Shown piece by piece: positions 50,445 through 61,043 of a stretch of DNA of 64,000 nucleotides. The notes under the pieces are model-generated. The model was not told the DNA's origin. It ran no database searches and saw nothing but the letters and a program-made list of their open reading frames with translations. How positions within the stretch are numbered: the stretch's first letter is position 1; the number at the start of each line of letters is the position of its first letter. The translations under genes were made by a program, and so were the position numbers. Source of the stretch: Pseudidiomarina halophila (GTDB taxonomy: Bacteria > Pseudomonadota > Gammaproteobacteria > Enterobacterales > Alteromonadaceae); NCBI RefSeq assembly GCF_003987215.1, contig NZ_PIPW01000001.1, positions 1,178,001-1,242,000 on the forward strand, read 5' to 3'.

Positions 50445-51167
50445 TTAACGCGGGCTTGTCCAGTCTTCGAGTGCAGGTTGTTGAAAGGCATCATTGCCAA
50501 GCGCCAGTACAACATGGCTTGGAGCAATAGTAAGAATTTGAATTCCCTGCCAAAGATCGCCTTGTCGCAAGCGCTGTCCGGCAAGTTCGATAAAACGTTC
50601 ATTGGCGCGTGAAGAATACTGATGGGCATCGTAACTGAAACTTGGGATCTGCGACTGTAAGCGACCGCTGAGTTCACTGATTCGTGGTAGCACCGAGTTC
50701 TGCTGACTGCCCGGGGTGCCCGTAGCGACAATGGCTTCTTCAAAAGCGGTGAGTAAGTCTGCCGGAACCTGATTGAGATCGACGCCCTGATTCTGTGCAA
50801 CGGCCGCTGGTTCTGAAAAGCTTGATTGCGTTTCGCGCTGACGTTCTGGCATCTCTGCATCTCTTGTCTGCTGCACAGAATCTGCTGCAGGAGCAGGTAG
50901 TTTCACCACACGCACCGGTTGTGGCGTACCCAGCTGTAACTGTTGTTCCGCTGCAATAACTGGAGCTACAACTGGTTGCTGCGCCGGATCCGGTGCCATC
51001 AGCCACTGCACCAGAAACCACCCCGCCACTGCGGCGAGCGGGACTGCCAGCCATGCCAACCAGCCAAAAGATCTGGGTTGGCGCGCCGCCGGTTCGAGTA
51101 TCACCGCGGACTGCACCGGCAAAAGTTTAGACTGTTGCTGCCGTAGCGCTTTCAATACTGACGACAT
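50445..51167 (-). CDS. GspB-like type II secretion assembly protein
   Basis: 240 residues. MSSVLKALRQQQSKLLPVQS, then a transmembrane segment at about 33-52, a Pro/Gln-rich linker and a C-terminal domain (ELAGQRLRQGDLWQGIQILT) match GspB/T2SSB. GspB with GspA carries the secretin GspD through peptidoglycan. Its start overlaps the gspA stop by one base (TAATG). No other gsp gene lies in the window. Confidence 0.82.
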   Translation of the reverse strand: MSSVLKALRQQQSKLLPVQSAVILEPAARQPRSFGWLAWLAVPLAAVAGWFLVQWLMAPDPAQQPVVAPVIAAEQQLQLGTPQPVRVVKLPAPAADSVQQTRDAEMPERQRETQSSFSEPAAVAQNQGVDLNQVPADLLTAFEEAIVATGTPGSQQNSVLPRISELSGRLQSQIPSFSYDAHQYSSRANERFIELAGQRLRQGDLWQGIQILTIAPSHVVLALGNDAFQQPALEDWTSPR

Positions 51168-52603
51168 TAGTACTGCTCCCGGGGTTCTGCTTGCTGTAAG
51201 CGCGGTCCGATGATCGTGTGGTGGCTGGCCAGCCAGGCCAGAGTAATACCATCAAGCTCACCGGTTATCGGCAAACCATGTTGTTGTTGCACAGCCTGGG
51301 TCAACTCGGCTAAGTCCTGACTGGGCTGTGCAACGTAAGTATTCAACTGCTGTTGCAGCCAGAGCTGATAGGTTTCAGCATTGGCTAAACTGTAGCCCGG
51401 CGGATGCGGAAATAACGCCATGAACCCACCGGTCCAGTTATCTGCGGGCTGAGTGTCAGTAGCAGCAATCCACTGCCAGTCGCCCGATTCCAGTTGTAAC
51501 AATACCGGCAAATTCAGTGCGCGGATGCGATCGAACCGCAACTGTCCGCTGACGCAACCGAGTTGATACGCCACCACCCAGTCACATAAGGTTTCGTCGC
51601 TCGCCGGTTGCGGTAACTGCCAGGCGCGCAGTAAGTTCCTTATCGGTTGTTGCTGTACAACCGGCACAACCGCATCAATCGCCGGAGTGGTCGTAGTTTG
51701 CTGCCACCACCAACTACCCACAGCTCCAAGCAATAAGGCAAGAACCGTTGCAGCTACAACACCCACTGGCCTGGAGTCCCGTCGCGTGGCACTGCTATCA
51801 AGCTCTAACTCCTGTGCCGCATGACGGATCTGTGCCCGACCCACGACCTGTACCTGATCGTTATAAGCCGCCAGCAAAGCGCGATCACAAAGTAAATTCA
51901 GGCGTCTGGGTATACCGCCACTGTAACGATGCACTAACCGTAGCGCAGTTTTATCAAATAATGATCGCTGTGCCCCGGCGACCTGCAGTCGGTAGTTGAT
52001 GTAGCGTTCAGTATCAGCTTCCTGTAGCGGCAAAAGATGGTAACGTGCGGTGATACGCTGCGCCAGTTGCCGTAACTCACGACGCCGCAACAAATCCTGC
52101 AATTCAGGCTGACCAATGAGTATCACCCGCAAGAGTTTACTCTGATTGGTCTCCAGGTTGGTTAATAGCCGCAATTGTTCGAGCACTTGTGGCCGCAGAT
52201 GTTGTGCTTCGTCAATAAGTACCACACACTGCTCACCCTCAGCGTGGGCCGCGAGTAAGAACTCTGAGAGTTTGTCGGTCAGACGTTTATTGGTGATATT
52301 ACGTTTTGCATAACGGATGCCAAACTCATCGCACAAGGTGGCGAGCAGCTCTGTTTCATTAAGCATCGGGTTAAGGATAAAAGCTGTGCGCGTTTGCTCT
52401 GGCAGCTGTTCAAGTAAGGCACGTGACACTGTTGTTTTTCCCGTGCCCACTTCACCCGTCAGCAGAATAAAGCCGCCACTACCTTGCAAGCCATAGCTCA
52501 AATGAGCAAGAGCCTCCTGATGACGTTCACTGAGAAACAGAAAGTTAGGATCAGGCGCAATAGAAAAGGGTTCTGTTTGTAAACCAAAGTAGTTCAGATA
52601 CAT
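51167..52603 (-). CDS. ExeA/GspA-like AAA ATPase with peptidoglycan-binding domain
   Basis: 478 residues. AAA domain with Walker A LLTGEVGTGKTTVSRALLEQ near residue 45-65 and Walker B CVVLIDEAQHLRP near 130. A transmembrane helix at about 275-295 is followed by a periplasmic part ending in a peptidoglycan-binding-like region (VQQQHGLPITGELDGITLAW). The ATPase and its GspB partner remodel or bind the wall for secretin insertion. First gene of the pair. Confidence 0.88.
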   Translation of the reverse strand: MYLNYFGLQTEPFSIAPDPNFLFLSERHQEALAHLSYGLQGSGGFILLTGEVGTGKTTVSRALLEQLPEQTRTAFILNPMLNETELLATLCDEFGIRYAKRNITNKRLTDKLSEFLLAAHAEGEQCVVLIDEAQHLRPQVLEQLRLLTNLETNQSKLLRVILIGQPELQDLLRRRELRQLAQRITARYHLLPLQEADTERYINYRLQVAGAQRSLFDKTALRLVHRYSGGIPRRLNLLCDRALLAAYNDQVQVVGRAQIRHAAQELELDSSATRRDSRPVGVVAATVLALLLGAVGSWWWQQTTTTPAIDAVVPVVQQQPIRNLLRAWQLPQPASDETLCDWVVAYQLGCVSGQLRFDRIRALNLPVLLQLESGDWQWIAATDTQPADNWTGGFMALFPHPPGYSLANAETYQLWLQQQLNTYVAQPSQDLAELTQAVQQQHGLPITGELDGITLAWLASHHTIIGPRLQQAEPREQY

Positions 52604-52707
52604 AGTTTGCGATCATTTGCCAACGTGAAACGATCTTCAGTGTAACGACTGACTTGCATCAGGGCTAGTCATTCGCCATCATCAGGATAAATAAATAGGA
52701 GTCTGGT

Positions 52708-53817
52708 GTGAAAGTCTATCTGGTCGGTGGCGCCGTGCGCGACAAATTATTGGGTAAAACCGTACATGAACGCGACTACGTGGTGGTCGGCGCGACCCCG
52801 GAAGAAATGTTAGCCCGCGGCTTTCGCCAGGTAGGTAAAGACTTCCCGGTATTCTTGCATCCGCACACCGATGAAGAATACGCTCTGGCCCGCACCGAAC
52901 GTAAGTCAGGTCGCGGCTATACCGGCTTTACTGTTGCCGCGGATCCCTCGGTTACGCTCGAACAGGACTTACAACGACGCGATCTCACCATTAATGCTAT
53001 TGCTGAAACTGACGATGGTGAGCTTATCGATCCATACGGTGGCGTGGCAGATCTTAAAGCACGCCGCATCCGGCACGTATCCGCAGCTTTCGTTGAAGAT
53101 CCATTACGGGTGCTGCGAGCGGCGCGATTTGCGGCACGATTTGCTGACGATGGCTTTGTCGTCGCCGCGGAAACGCTCGAACTGATGCGCGAGATCAGCG
53201 CCAATGACGAGCTGGCCACACTCGCCAACGAACGCGTCTGGCATGAAACCGTAAAAGCGCTAAAAACGGCCCGACCCGATGTTTATTTCCAGGTTCTGAA
53301 AGACGCTCATGCCCTTTCGCCCTGGTTTCCCGAACTGGAACAGGATGAGACCTTTAAAGCCGTTACCACACGCTTAGCCACGCTTGACGTAGCTAGCACA
53401 GAATTAGTGTTCGCCTTGTGGATGGGCGAGCTGCCCGACACGGGAGAGGTGAACGCCTTGTGTGACCGCTTACGCGTTCCAAATCAGTGGCACAAGCTCG
53501 GTCAACTTGCGTGCCAATGGCATGCCGCTAAGCAATCGCTCATGCAAAGTTCGGTAGTTATTGACTGCCTGCAGCAAGCTGATGTCTGGCGCCGGCCCGA
53601 AAGGTTCCAGCAATTATTGGAAATTTGGCGTGAACAAGGCCTCGGTGCCACTGACAGGGAGAAGTTACAGCTTGCCTTTCATACCGCCAGCGATGTTTCT
53701 GCCGGCGCACTGCTTACGCAAGCACGTGAACGGGGAGAAAGTCTGGTTGGTCCGGAAATAGGCGCAGCAGTACAACAAGCGCGTAATGCTGCGATTACCG
53801 AGGTCTTAAAGGAATAA
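52708..53817 (+). CDS. cca: CCA-adding tRNA nucleotidyltransferase
   Basis: 369 residues from a GTG start with AGGAG upstream. Class II nucleotidyltransferase motifs: [12 protein letters not shown] and [10 protein letters not shown] at the N-terminus, [11 protein letters not shown] near residue 92 and [16 protein letters not shown] near 130. It repairs or completes tRNA 3' CCA ends. The HD phosphohydrolase domain of E. coli Cca is missing, so this form is the short type. It overlaps uppP, tail to tail, by 12 nt. Confidence 0.93.
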   Translation: MKVYLVGGAVRDKLLGKTVHERDYVVVGATPEEMLARGFRQVGKDFPVFLHPHTDEEYALARTERKSGRGYTGFTVAADPSVTLEQDLQRRDLTINAIAETDDGELIDPYGGVADLKARRIRHVSAAFVEDPLRVLRAARFAARFADDGFVVAAETLELMREISANDELATLANERVWHETVKALKTARPDVYFQVLKDAHALSPWFPELEQDETFKAVTTRLATLDVASTELVFALWMGELPDTGEVNALCDRLRVPNQWHKLGQLACQWHAAKQSLMQSSVVIDCLQQADVWRRPERFQQLLEIWREQGLGATDREKLQLAFHTASDVSAGALLTQARERGESLVGPEIGAAVQQARNAAITEVLKE

Positions 53818-54600
53818 GTAAAGAAGGACGATGCCAAGCACCAGCCGGTAGATAACAAAAGGCAACATTCCCATGCGCTCAATCACCTGCAGGAAAAGCT
53901 TGATACATATGTAGGCGGCCACAAAAGCAATAGACATACCCAGCGCAACCATGCCCCAGGCAACTGGTTCTGCCTGTTGTATGAGCTGTGAGCCCTTATA
54001 GCCACCCGCCAGCAGAATAATCGGTATCGACAATAAAAAGGAAAAACGGGCTGCATCCATCCGCGTTAAGCCCAACAACAAGCCCGCAGTCATGGTAATG
54101 CCCGAACGTGAGGTTCCGGGGATTAACGCGATTGCTTGTGCCCCGCCAATAAATAGTGCCTGCTTCAGCGTCAACGCCTTAAGTGACGAAGTCTCGCTGG
54201 CACGTGCGTCGGCGTACCAAAGCACCAGACCAAAGACAATGGTCGAGCCTGCGATGACCAGAGCCGAGCGGCCAAAATTCTCCAGTAAATCGTTGCCGAG
54301 TAATCCCGCCAGTGCCGCAGGAACGGTTGCCCAGACTATAAACCAGGCTAAGCGGCTGTGACTGCTATGCTGTCCACGCAGACTGTTAAACCAACCAACA
54401 GCTAATTCCATCACCTCTTTGCGATAATAAAACACCACTGCCGCCAGAGTCCCAACGTGTACCGCAACATCAAACGCCAGGCCTTGATCGGGCCAGCCCA
54501 ACAACTGCGACGGTAAAATCAGATGGGCCGAACTTGAAATAGGTAAAAATTCAGTAAGCCCCTGAATAAGAGCAAGAATGATAGCTTCAAAGGTACTCAA
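53806..54600 (-). CDS. uppP: Undecaprenyl-diphosphatase
   Basis: 264 residues from a TTG start. Eight transmembrane helices. The two catalytic motifs are [15 protein letters not shown] near residue 13-27 and [10 protein letters not shown] near 160-170. It recycles C55-PP to C55-P for peptidoglycan and other glycan synthesis. It follows folK after 11 nt in the direction of transcription. Confidence 0.96.
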   Translation of the reverse strand: MSTFEAIILALIQGLTEFLPISSSAHLILPSQLLGWPDQGLAFDVAVHVGTLAAVVFYYRKEVMELAVGWFNSLRGQHSSHSRLAWFIVWATVPAALAGLLGNDLLENFGRSALVIAGSTIVFGLVLWYADARASETSSLKALTLKQALFIGGAQAIALIPGTSRSGITMTAGLLLGLTRMDAARFSFLLSIPIILLAGGYKGSQLIQQAEPVAWGMVALGMSIAFVAAYICIKLFLQVIERMGMLPFVIYRLVLGIVLLYLFL

Positions 54601-54611
54601 CTTAGCTGTCC

Positions 54612-55148
54612 TTATGCATTGTTGGGAGTGATCAGGTAAGGCAGATCTTCAAACGGGAATTCTATCGGTTGTAACCGTTGTGCGCCACGATAATTCTGCC
54701 AAAGCTGTGCAAATGTTTGTCCCTTCACGGGGTGATACAGATGCGGTGCCAGCTCAGCCAGCGGCCATAAGACAAAAGCATTGTGTAAAATTTCCGCGCG
54801 TGGAAGTTGCACCGGGCTATCACAGACTTTATCGTCGTAGAGTAGCACGTCAATATCAAGGGTTCGGGGGCTGAACCTCGCGGCGCTGGATGGGTGCCCA
54901 TGGGCACGTTCTATGGCCTTACAGGATTTGCTTAGTTCGATAACTGAGAGGTCAGTAGTAAGAGCCACAACCGTATTCAAAAAGTCATGCCCGGCAAACC
55001 CAATGGCCTCACTCTCATACACCGAAGCCACCCGCATGGGATATTCGGCAGAGGCAAACTGCTTATGCAACGCCCGCAGGCCCGCGGCGATATGATGATG
55101 TCGTTGTCGATTGCTTCCCAGCCCTAAAAATACCTGTGCCAGCGGCAT
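54612..55148 (-). CDS. folK: 2-amino-4-hydroxy-6-hydroxymethyldihydropteridine diphosphokinase
   Basis: 178 residues from the ATG at 55148, right after the folB stop codon (TGATATG). [20 protein letters not shown] opens the fold, and [17 protein letters not shown] carries the metal-binding Asp pair. It pyrophosphorylates the pterin substrate of folate synthesis. Slightly longer than the 159-residue E. coli enzyme. The longer upstream reading frame overlaps folB and is not supported. Confidence 0.94.
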   Translation of the reverse strand: MPLAQVFLGLGSNRQRHHHIAAGLRALHKQFASAEYPMRVASVYESEAIGFAGHDFLNTVVALTTDLSVIELSKSCKAIERAHGHPSSAARFSPRTLDIDVLLYDDKVCDSPVQLPRAEILHNAFVLWPLAELAPHLYHPVKGQTFAQLWQNYRGAQRLQPIEFPFEDLPYLITPNNA

Positions 55149-55149
55149 A

Positions 55150-55503
55150 TCAGTTACGACTCCGGATAATCTCAACTCCGACAGTCTCTGCTGCGGCAAC
55201 CGCCATTGGCTTGCTGACACGCACTTTGACACTCGGCACCTGAAATTCATTTAAAATCAACTGCGCCACTTCTTCGGCTACTGTTTCAATCAGCTGTCGC
55301 GGTCGTGACTCAACCAACTTCACCACGGCTTTGCTCAAGGCATCGTAATCCAGCGCATCCGCTAAGGCATCACTGGCCGCGGCAGCTGCTTGGTCCCAGT
55401 CCATGGTCAAGTCAAACAGCAATGGCTGCCGCTGCTCATGTTCCCATTCGTAGACACCAATCAGGGCATCTGCGCGTAAGCCTTTAACAAACACTTTATC
55501 CAT
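55150..55503 (-). CDS. folB: Dihydroneopterin aldolase
   Basis: 117 residues. KVFVKGLRADALIGVYEWE and AVVKLVESRPRQLIETVAEE are the family hallmarks; the catalytic Lys follows in SKPMAVAAAETVGVEI. It splits dihydroneopterin in folate synthesis. It forms a coupled pair with folK. Confidence 0.95.
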   Translation of the reverse strand: MDKVFVKGLRADALIGVYEWEHEQRQPLLFDLTMDWDQAAAAASDALADALDYDALSKAVVKLVESRPRQLIETVAEEVAQLILNEFQVPSVKVRVSKPMAVAAAETVGVEIIRSRN

Positions 55504-55601
55504 TAAACACTACCCTTATTATCAGCGTAGAAATTTCTTCCATAAGCGCTTATGCTTAAGGCTTTGCATAGTAACGGAAAGCGCGCCGGAAAATAAACTA
55601 T

Positions 55602-56192
55602 ATGGGTGCAATAATTGTATTGGCCATCATCGTGGCCTATTTATTCGGATCACTTAGCAGTGCAGTTATCATTTGCAAACTGTTTGGCTTGCCTGATCCC
55701 CGCGTCACAGGCTCTAAAAACCCCGGTGCCACCAACGTTTATCGTCTGGGCGGTAAAGTTCCCGCACTGCTGACCTTAAGCTTTGATGTTCTGAAAGGCA
55801 TGATCCCAGTTTGGATATCTTATTTCCTCGGCATCGGCCCACTATTTCTGGGTATGATTGCCGTCGCGGCTTGTCTTGGCCACATTTTCCCACTGTATTT
55901 TCAGTTTCGCGGTGGTAAGGCTGTCGCTACCGCCCTAGGTACAATGTTTCCGGTCGCCTGGGAAATGGCACTGCTGCTTATTGCCACCTGGTTGCTGGTG
56001 TTCCGCATCGGCAAAGTTTCATCTTTAGCCGCTATTATCACGGTGACGCTCGCGCCCTTTTACGCCTATTGGATCAAGCCGCAGTACACGGTTCCGACAA
56101 TCATGATTTCAATTCTTATTATCTGGCGTCATCAGGCCAATATATCCCGTCTGCGCCACGGCAGTGAGCAGCGCATTAAACGACGTCACTAA
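55602..56192 (+). CDS. plsY: Acyl-phosphate:glycerol-3-phosphate acyltransferase
   Basis: 196 residues, five to seven transmembrane helices. PlsY motifs: [10 protein letters not shown]-type segment ([17 protein letters not shown]) near residue 37, [18 protein letters not shown] near 100 and the C-terminal [15 protein letters not shown]. It transfers the acyl group from acyl-phosphate to glycerol-3-phosphate. It is divergent from folB and its stop overlaps tsaD by 4 nt, the order found in E. coli. Confidence 0.96.
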   Translation: MGAIIVLAIIVAYLFGSLSSAVIICKLFGLPDPRVTGSKNPGATNVYRLGGKVPALLTLSFDVLKGMIPVWISYFLGIGPLFLGMIAVAACLGHIFPLYFQFRGGKAVATALGTMFPVAWEMALLLIATWLLVFRIGKVSSLAAIITVTLAPFYAYWIKPQYTVPTIMISILIIWRHQANISRLRHGSEQRIKRRH

Positions 56193-57214
56193 ATGCTTAG
56201 TTTCGGTTCTGCCAGTTGTTCCAGTGGCCAGCGCGGAAACGTCTTCACTGCAGTACCCACCTGCTCGCCAGCAGCTAAGCGTTGAGCTCCGGCAAACGCA
56301 ATCATGGCACCATTATCAGTACAGAATTCCGGACGCGGAAAAAATACCTGGCCACCAATTTGTTCTGCAAATGCCTGTAATTGCCGGCGCAACTCTTTGT
56401 TCGCACTTACCCCACCGGCCACCACCAGCCGTTTAAGACCAGTTTCACGTAGCGCCCGGCGGCATTTAATCACCAGGGTATCCACTACCGCTTCCTGGAA
56501 AGCGCGGGCAATGTTCGCGCGGGTTTGTTCATCGGCGCCAGCATCTGCAATAGTATTTGCAGCAAAAGTCTTCAGACCACTAAAGCTGAAGTCCAGACCC
56601 GGTCTGTCGGTCATTGGCCGCGGAAATTTATAGTGACCTGCTTCTCCCTGTTCAGCCAGCGCCGCCAATCGCGGTCCGCCGGGATAATCCAGTCCCATAA
56701 GCTTTGCAGTTTTATCAAACGCTTCACCTGCGGCATCATCTACCGACTCGCCCAACAGCTGATAACGACCAATCCCATCGACCCGCACGAGTTGTGTATG
56801 ACCGCCAGAAACAAGCAACGCGATGAACGGGAAATCTGGAGCCTCAGGTTCAAGCATCGGCGCCAACAGATGGCCTTCCATGTGATGCACAGCGACTGCC
56901 GGAACTTGCCATCCCAACGCTAAGCTACGACCAATACAGGCACCTACCAACAATGCCCCCACCAGGCCAGGGCCCGCGGTATAAGCGATACCGTCGATAT
57001 CGGCAGAGGTCAGTTTGGCTTCGGTAAGTGCGGCTTGAATAAGTGGCAGGGTTTTGCGGACGTGATCGCGTGATGCCAGTTCTGGCACCACACCACCATA
57101 ATCCGCATGTAATTTCACTTGCGAATACAATTGATGAGCTAACAGGCCCTGTTCTGTATCGTAAATCGCGATTCCTGTTTCATCACAGGACGTCTCGATG
57201 CCTAAAACGCGCAT
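56189..57214 (-). CDS. tsaD: tRNA N6-threonylcarbamoyladenosine transferase subunit TsaD
   Basis: 341 residues of the ASKHA fold. [19 protein letters not shown] starts it, the metal-binding pair is in [11 protein letters not shown] near residue 112, and [13 protein letters not shown] and [12 protein letters not shown] follow. With TsaB, TsaC and TsaE it makes t6A37 on ANN-decoding tRNAs. In E. coli the next genes are rpsU-dnaG-rpoD on the other side; here pilU is next. Confidence 0.98.
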   Translation of the reverse strand: MRVLGIETSCDETGIAIYDTEQGLLAHQLYSQVKLHADYGGVVPELASRDHVRKTLPLIQAALTEAKLTSADIDGIAYTAGPGLVGALLVGACIGRSLALGWQVPAVAVHHMEGHLLAPMLEPEAPDFPFIALLVSGGHTQLVRVDGIGRYQLLGESVDDAAGEAFDKTAKLMGLDYPGGPRLAALAEQGEAGHYKFPRPMTDRPGLDFSFSGLKTFAANTIADAGADEQTRANIARAFQEAVVDTLVIKCRRALRETGLKRLVVAGGVSANKELRRQLQAFAEQIGGQVFFPRPEFCTDNGAMIAFAGAQRLAAGEQVGTAVKTFPRWPLEQLAEPKLSI

Positions 57215-57265
57215 GGCTAACCTCGTACCACCACCATAAATTAGAGTGCGGTAGTTTACTCGAAG

Positions 57266-58378
57266 TTACTCAAGATCGACAGTCACTCCTTTCATGCCAC
57301 CTTCATCACCGGGACGGGATTCGCCACTTAGTTTAATACGCAAGCGCAGATCATTAGGTGCATCAGCGTGGCGGATGGCTTCTTCAAAGGATATCTTCCT
57401 TGATTTATAAAGATCGAACAGTGCCTGATCAAAGGTTTGCATGCCCAATTCACGCGATTTGGCCATGATTTCTTTGATTTCGCCCATATCATTCTTAGCA
57501 ATTTTTTCTGCCACGATAGGACTGTTCAACAGCACTTCAATTGCTGCCACCCGACCGCCATCCGATGTTGGCACCAATTGTTGGGCGACGATACCGCGCA
57601 GGTTAAGAGATAAGTCAAACATCAACTTGCCAACTTTCTCTTTCGGGACCATGTGCATGATCCGCTCGATAGCCTGGTTCGCATTATTGGCGTGCAAAGT
57701 AGCGACGCATAAATGCCCAGTTTCCGCAAAAGTCAGCGCGTATTCCATCACTTCCTGCGAACGGATCTCACCGACTAAAATAACATCAGGAGCCTGCCGT
57801 AAGGAGCTCTTCAGAGCTGCTTCAAAACTTTCAGTATCCGTGCCAACTTCACGCTGGGTTACCATCGACTTGCCATGCTCATGAACGAACTCTACGGGAT
57901 CTTCAATAGTTATAATATGCCCCCGTGAATGCTGATTACGAAAACCAAGCAAGGCAGCTAGACTGGTTGATTTACCGGTACCTGTACCACCGACCACCAG
58001 CATTAGGCCACGTTTGGCCATAATCAGCTTGGTGAGAATTTCTGGTAGTTTCAAATCGTCGACCGTCGGAATTTCCGTAACAATTCGCCGAATGACCATA
58101 CCGGGTCGTTGCCGTTGCCAGAATGCGCTTACCCGAAACCGCCCGATGCCCTCACGAAAGATCGCAAAGTTTGCTTCGAATTCTTTGAAGAACTCATCAT
58201 GATGCTTTTCACCAAGGGCATCCTTTACCAGCTCTAACGCACCTTCTTCCGAGAGCTTTTGCTCACTAAGATGACGTAACTCGCCGTTAATTTTCGCACT
58301 AGGCGGCAAATTCGCTGAAATAAAGAGATCCGAGGCCTCTTTCTCAATCATGATCTTAAGTAACTTATCTAGCAACAT
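57266..58378 (-). CDS. pilU: Type IV pilus retraction ATPase PilU
   Basis: 370 residues from the ATG at 58378, which has GAGGA upstream and gives MLLDKLLKIMIEKEASDLFI, aligned with PilU. Walker A is VVGGTGTGKSTSLAALLGF near residue 130 and the Asp-box segment APDVILVGEIRSQEVM is near 200. It assists PilT in retraction of type IV pili. Follows pilT after 33 nt. Confidence 0.93.
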   Translation of the reverse strand: MLLDKLLKIMIEKEASDLFISANLPPSAKINGELRHLSEQKLSEEGALELVKDALGEKHHDEFFKEFEANFAIFREGIGRFRVSAFWQRQRPGMVIRRIVTEIPTVDDLKLPEILTKLIMAKRGLMLVVGGTGTGKSTSLAALLGFRNQHSRGHIITIEDPVEFVHEHGKSMVTQREVGTDTESFEAALKSSLRQAPDVILVGEIRSQEVMEYALTFAETGHLCVATLHANNANQAIERIMHMVPKEKVGKLMFDLSLNLRGIVAQQLVPTSDGGRVAAIEVLLNSPIVAEKIAKNDMGEIKEIMAKSRELGMQTFDQALFDLYKSRKISFEEAIRHADAPNDLRLRIKLSGESRPGDEGGMKGVTVDLE

Positions 58379-58411
58379 AGTGCTTCCTCGATTCTGATCA
58401 GTCGCCATTGC

Positions 58412-59449
58412 TTATTTAAACGCCTCTTTATTGGCCGCTTTCGCGCGCGCGTCGACACGAGACACCAGGCCCTGATTGAGAAGATTCAACAAGCCTTGAT
58501 CCAAGGTCTGCATACCATGCGAGGCGCCGGTCTGAATGGATGAATACATCTGCGCAACTTTATCTTCGCGAATCAGGTTTTTAATCGCTGAGGTCGCAAT
58601 CATGATTTCATGTGCAGCTATACGCCCACCGCCCACACGCTTTAACAAGGTTTGCGAGATAACAGCACGTAGCGACTCAGATAACATGGAACGCACCATA
58701 GGTTTCTCATCACCGGGAAATACGTCAATAATACGGTCTATGGTTTTTGGCGCAGAGGTAGTATGCAAAGTACCAAAGACCAAATGCCCCGTTTCCGCCG
58801 CAGTCATTGCTAAGCGAATGGTTTCCAGATCCCGCATCTCACCGACCAACACCACATCCGGATCTTCACGCAATGCCGACCTTAATGCAGCACTGAAGCT
58901 GTGAGTATCGCGATGAACTTCACGCTGGTTAATCAGGCTTTGCTTATTTTTATGCACAAACTCAATAGGATCCTCGATGGTGAGGATGTGGTGATGCTTG
59001 GATTCATTGATAAAATCAACCATAGCCGCCAGGGTCGTCGACTTACCCGAGCCGGTAGGTCCGGTCACCAGCACTAAGCCGCGCGGTTGATCAGCGATGG
59101 TTTTAAAAATCTCCGGACAACCCAGTTGTTCAAGCGTTAGTACTTCACTGGGAATGGTCCGTAAAACCGCACCACAGCCGCGGTTTTGTACGAACACATT
59201 GACCCGGAAACGGGCTAGATCAGGCACTTCGAAGGAAAAGTCACACTCGAAATTTTGTTCGTATTCTTTGCGCTGGCGGTCGTTCATGATGTCGTATACC
59301 AATTCCTGCACTTGCTTATGGGTCAGTGCTGGAATATTAATTTTACGAACATCACCATCAACCCGTATCATAGGGGGTGAATCTGCCGAAAGGTGTAAAT
59401 CCGACGAGTTATGTTTGACGGCAAAGCCTAGTAACTCAGTTATATCCAT
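58412..59449 (-). CDS. pilT: Type IV pilus retraction ATPase PilT
   Basis: 345 residues, the typical PilT length. MDITELLGFAVKHNSSDLHL opens the protein. Walker A GPTGSGKSTTLAAMVDF, Asp box ILTIEDPIEFVH, Walker B DPDVVLVGEMRDLETI and the C-terminal GMQTLDQGLLNLL motif are visible. It powers twitching motility and DNA uptake. It is divergent from yggS. Confidence 0.96.
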   Translation of the reverse strand: MDITELLGFAVKHNSSDLHLSADSPPMIRVDGDVRKINIPALTHKQVQELVYDIMNDRQRKEYEQNFECDFSFEVPDLARFRVNVFVQNRGCGAVLRTIPSEVLTLEQLGCPEIFKTIADQPRGLVLVTGPTGSGKSTTLAAMVDFINESKHHHILTIEDPIEFVHKNKQSLINQREVHRDTHSFSAALRSALREDPDVVLVGEMRDLETIRLAMTAAETGHLVFGTLHTTSAPKTIDRIIDVFPGDEKPMVRSMLSESLRAVISQTLLKRVGGGRIAAHEIMIATSAIKNLIREDKVAQMYSSIQTGASHGMQTLDQGLLNLLNQGLVSRVDARAKAANKEAFK

Positions 59450-59483
59450 ACCAGTTCTCTTATTGTTATCGGTGAGCCGTTAG

Positions 59484-60206
59484 ATGATGAATAGCATAGT
59501 TGAACGCCTAAAAGAAGTCCGCAACAGCATTGCATCGGCCTGTCTACAAAGCAATCGTAGACCAGAATCGGTGCAATTGTTAGCTGTAAGTAAAACCAAA
59601 CCAGCTGATAAGATACGCGAATTATACTTGGCGGGACAACGGCATTTCGGTGAAAACTATCTGCAGGAAGCACTTGAAAAGCAGCAGGAACTCGCCGACT
59701 TAAGCGACCTGGTCTGGCACTTCATTGGCCCCATTCAATCAAATAAAACGCGTGATATCGCCGCCAACTTCAGTTGGGTACAAAGTATTGATCGGTTAAA
59801 GATTGCGCGCCGGCTCAATGACCAACGCGCAACAGATTCAGTACCGCTCAATATTCTGATTCAAATTAATATCGATGACGAAAAGAGTAAAGCAGGAATT
59901 CATCCCGAGCAGCTACCTGCCTTCGCTGCGGACTTACAAGAATTTCCGCAATTGACCTTGCGGGGATTGATGACTCTGCCTGCAGCTGACGCTTCGAGCG
60001 CCCAGCAACAACGCAGCCTGCAGGCAATGCAACGGTTGTATTCCGAATTAGCATCCCAATATCCAACTGTGGATACACTTTCTATGGGTATGAGTAATGA
60101 TCTTGAAGCGGCTATTAACGCCGGTTCAACGATGGTCCGTATTGGTACGGCATTATTCGGTGCCCGTGATAAAAAAGGAGTAACGAATGACAACGCAAGT
60201 GCGTAA
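59484..60206 (+). CDS. PLP homeostasis protein YggS
   Basis: 240 residues. The PLP-binding Lys is in LLAVSKTKPADKI near residue 36; GRGLMTLP-like LTLRGLMTLPA and SMGMSNDLEAAINAGSTMVR (the phosphate-binding end) follow. YggS proteins buffer vitamin B6 forms and affect amino acid metabolism. It overlaps proC by 20 nt. Confidence 0.95.
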   Translation: MMNSIVERLKEVRNSIASACLQSNRRPESVQLLAVSKTKPADKIRELYLAGQRHFGENYLQEALEKQQELADLSDLVWHFIGPIQSNKTRDIAANFSWVQSIDRLKIARRLNDQRATDSVPLNILIQINIDDEKSKAGIHPEQLPAFAADLQEFPQLTLRGLMTLPAADASSAQQQRSLQAMQRLYSELASQYPTVDTLSMGMSNDLEAAINAGSTMVRIGTALFGARDKKGVTNDNASA

Positions 60207-61014
60207 AATTGCCTTTATTGGCGCAGGGAATATGACCCAGAGTATCGTCGGCGGTATGGTTTCCAGTGGTTACCCGAGTGACCAGATCTACGTCAGCAAC
60301 CCAAGTGTCGGAAAGCTTGAAAAAATGGCGGACTCGTTGCACGTCCATACCAGTCAGGACAACGCCGAAGTGGCTAACGCTGCTGATGTCATCGTACTTG
60401 CGGTAAAACCTCAGCTAATGGCTGATGTCTGCAAAGCGCTGACCGAACAGGTTGAAAATTTAACTGACAAACTCATTGTTACCATCGCTGCCGGGATTCG
60501 TATCGAGAAATATCGCCAGTATCTGAGCCCTGACATCCGCATGATCCGCGTTATGCCAAATACGCCATCATTGGTAGGTAAAGGCATGTCGGGCTTGGTC
60601 GCTGATGATCGCGTAACTGACGCTGACAAATCTTTCATTACTGAGGCATTTGATGGTGTCGGCGCAACCCTTTGGGTTGCTGATGAAGACGAACTTGATA
60701 TCCTTGGCGCTGTCGCCGGAAGTGGACCAGCTTACTTCTTCGAGTTCATGGCGAGCTTGCAAAAAGCAGCGGTCGCTCTCGGATTCGATAGTGATAAAGC
60801 GCGGACCATGGTACAACAAACAGCATTAGGCGCTGCCGAGATGGCCATAGCGAGTGACCTGGAGCTTGAAGACTTGCGTAAACAAGTTACCAGTAAAGGC
60901 GGCTCAACGGCGAAAGGGATAGAACAGTATCAAGCGTTCGATATTGATAAAATCTCTGATTCTGCGGTCAAAGCAGCAGTAAAACGTAATCAGGAAATGG
61001 CTGAACTTTTTTAA
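60187..61014 (+). CDS. proC: Pyrroline-5-carboxylate reductase
   Basis: 275 residues with the Rossmann GAGNMTQSIVGG motif, AVAGSGPAYFFEFM near residue 180 and the C-terminal VTSKGGSTAKGIE proline signature. It makes proline from P5C with NAD(P)H. The start has AGGAG 6 nt upstream and lies within yggS, so the genes are coupled. PutA, the opposite enzyme, is 12 kb away. Confidence 0.97.
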   Translation: MTTQVRKIAFIGAGNMTQSIVGGMVSSGYPSDQIYVSNPSVGKLEKMADSLHVHTSQDNAEVANAADVIVLAVKPQLMADVCKALTEQVENLTDKLIVTIAAGIRIEKYRQYLSPDIRMIRVMPNTPSLVGKGMSGLVADDRVTDADKSFITEAFDGVGATLWVADEDELDILGAVAGSGPAYFFEFMASLQKAAVALGFDSDKARTMVQQTALGAAEMAIASDLELEDLRKQVTSKGGSTAKGIEQYQAFDIDKISDSAVKAAVKRNQEMAELF

Positions 61015-61043
61015 AACGTTTACCTGTCTAAAGGCGAAAAACT

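Noticed and set aside
50445-52603. A complete type II secretion locus
   Set aside because: Only gspA and gspB are present; flanking genes are an acyl-CoA dehydrogenase and cca.
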